From assembly GCF_963678975.1 (NCBI RefSeq), contig NC_089273.1, positions 10,540,614 to 10,604,613 on the forward strand: a DNA stretch of 64,000 nucleotides, in the 5' to 3' direction. The notes under the pieces are model-generated. The model saw only the letters and a list, made by a program, of their open reading frames with translations. It made no database searches and was not told where the DNA came from. The position numbers and the translations under genes were made by a program. Source of the DNA: Dysidea avara (taxonomy: Eukaryota; Porifera; Demospongiae; Dictyoceratida; Dysideidae). Below, piece by piece: positions 63,190-64,000 of the stretch. Positions within the stretch are counted from its first letter, which is position 1, and every line of letters begins with the position of its first letter.

Positions 63190-64000
63190 GAAAGGATTTG
63201 TAAATAAAGATGGTGTATCCAGTTATGCAAACTCAGTAATGCAGTGTGTGCTATTTTCACCAGTTGTGCGTAGAGTGATCTTAGATGGATGTGATGGAGC
63301 TATTAAAAGTATGTGCAGACAGTATGTAAGCAATGCTGACACCACTTTGGATTGCACAGAATTACGTCAAGAGCTAGGCAGTCCATTTGATGGATCTACT
63401 TCTCAAGATGCTTTAAAGTTTCTAATATTGATAATGGTAACTTCTTTTGAAGTTCACTTGCCAATGCATCATACAGTCAATGTGCACACTAGATGTCGAC
63501 ATTGTGGTAGAAAAGATGTGGACACATGGACTGAAAATGTTGTAGAATTACATTTTCCAGAATCATGTAAAAGTATAAAATTTGATGATCTAATGAAATT
63601 TTCTTTAGGGTGGATGGAATCTGATAGTTCATGCAAGGACTGCCATGGTATTGAAGAGGTTCGTAAGGACATTATCAAAGCAGGTAGTGTGCTAGTGTTT
63701 AGAATGAATGTATGTCCATTAATTAAAGGTAAAACTTTTCCACGAAAGACTAGTGTCACTGCAGTATCAAGTAGTACATTTGTGATAGATGGTCAAAAGT
63801 ACAAGTTAATGGCAGCAGTTAGTGAGGTGGCTACTTCAGCACGACCTGGGTATGAGTACAAGGCTATACTGTCAATAAGTGGAAAATGGCTACATTGCAG
63901 TGATCTTTCTACCAGTGTAGAGAATTGGCCACGTGGTTCAAAGGGTGTGTATTTGTTATTTTATCATGCTGTATCTACTGTACCACCTCCAAAAGATGCA
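63190..64000 (+). other. USP (peptidase C19)-like domain fused to the helicase, catalytic Cys replaced
   Basis: After the helicase the frame continues GFVNKDGVSSYANSVMQC, which lines up with the USP Cys box G-L-x-N-x-G-N-T-C-Y-x-N-S-x-x-Q-C. The Cys position is Ser (AGT, 63221-63223). Further on are two C-x-x-C pairs (CRHC, CKDC) placed like the USP zinc ribbon, then FRMN, YKLMAAV, PGYEYKAILS in place of the usual G-H-Y-x-A, and VYLLFYH near the end. The His is therefore also not where expected. The fold assignment rests on motif order. Protease activity is not predicted. Confidence 0.6.

Larger units (their letters stand above)
56792..64000 (+). pseudogene. Helitron Rep-helicase protein with C-terminal USP-like domain; one in-frame TAG; runs off the window
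   Basis: The frame runs from ATG 56792 to TAG 60563-60565 (1257 codons), then stays open in the same frame for 1145 codons to the window end. Order: basic N-terminus; about 20 repeats of 15-16 residues built on Y-x-x-N-P-x-P (about residues 60-370); a Cys-rich DUF6570-like region (C694, C697, C701, C706, C744, C747); a Helitron-like N domain from about residue 970 with FITLNPGEW; the HUH motif as GLQHSHAEAW (His codons 60323-60325, 60329-60331); and, after the TAG, the Rep tyrosines in WYCTKYCTK (60764, 60776). Next come PIF1-family helicase motifs (Walker A GCGGTGKS at 61724; Walker B LLIVDE near 61961; GDLLQLPP; ITIHKSQG; YVALSRV). From about 63190 a USP-like fold begins. Rolling-circle transposition needs the Rep nuclease and helicase together, so the TAG would inactivate it unless read through. 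Confidence 0.85.

Overview
The window reads as nuclear DNA of a metazoan, most probably a sponge (demosponge). It is AT-rich, has a receptor-type tyrosine phosphatase with introns of only 46-59 bp, intron-bearing membrane-protein genes, CR1/L2-like LINEs, a Helitron and a dense load of short inverted-repeat elements. There is no prokaryotic gene organisation. The organism call is an inference; no marker gene settles it.

Layout. 1-8.5 kb: mobile-element debris (a long palindrome, hAT-type and other MITEs) surrounding the last five exons of a receptor PTP (4512-5377, +). 8.5-22.5 kb: non-genic. It holds a decayed CR1-like LINE (about 10.8-15.0 kb, +) whose ORF1 is split by a hAT-type structure, a LINE 3' tail (-), minisatellites, a second long palindrome and several more MITEs. 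22.6-51.6 kb: a tandem duplication of a roughly 15 kb unit. Each unit carries the same four-coding-exon gene for a small membrane protein with a dileucine motif, a PPxY motif and two transmembrane segments (copy 1 coding exons 26053-34480, copy 2 44518-48738), with a related upstream promoter and 5'UTR exon (about 22.7 and 38.0 kb). Both copies are intact. Different mobile elements have entered each copy since the duplication, so each copy gives a reference empty site for the other. At the junction lies a CTG array with 149 uninterrupted repeats. 51.6-56.5 kb: repeats, including a 0.85 kb GT-rich tract. 56.8-64.0 kb: a very large Helitron protein gene running off the window end.

The Helitron frame has, in order, an array of about 20 basic Y-x-x-N-P repeats, a Cys-rich DUF6570-like region, a Rep (HUH) nuclease, a PIF1-type helicase and a C-terminal domain resembling a ubiquitin-specific protease whose catalytic Cys appears as Ser. 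One in-frame TAG interrupts an otherwise open frame of more than 2,400 codons, between the HUH motif and the two Rep tyrosines. This fusion is the most unusual coding feature here.

The host genes do not form a pathway. The PTP fragment and the two membrane-protein paralogs are independent loci, and everything else recognisable is mobile or repetitive DNA.
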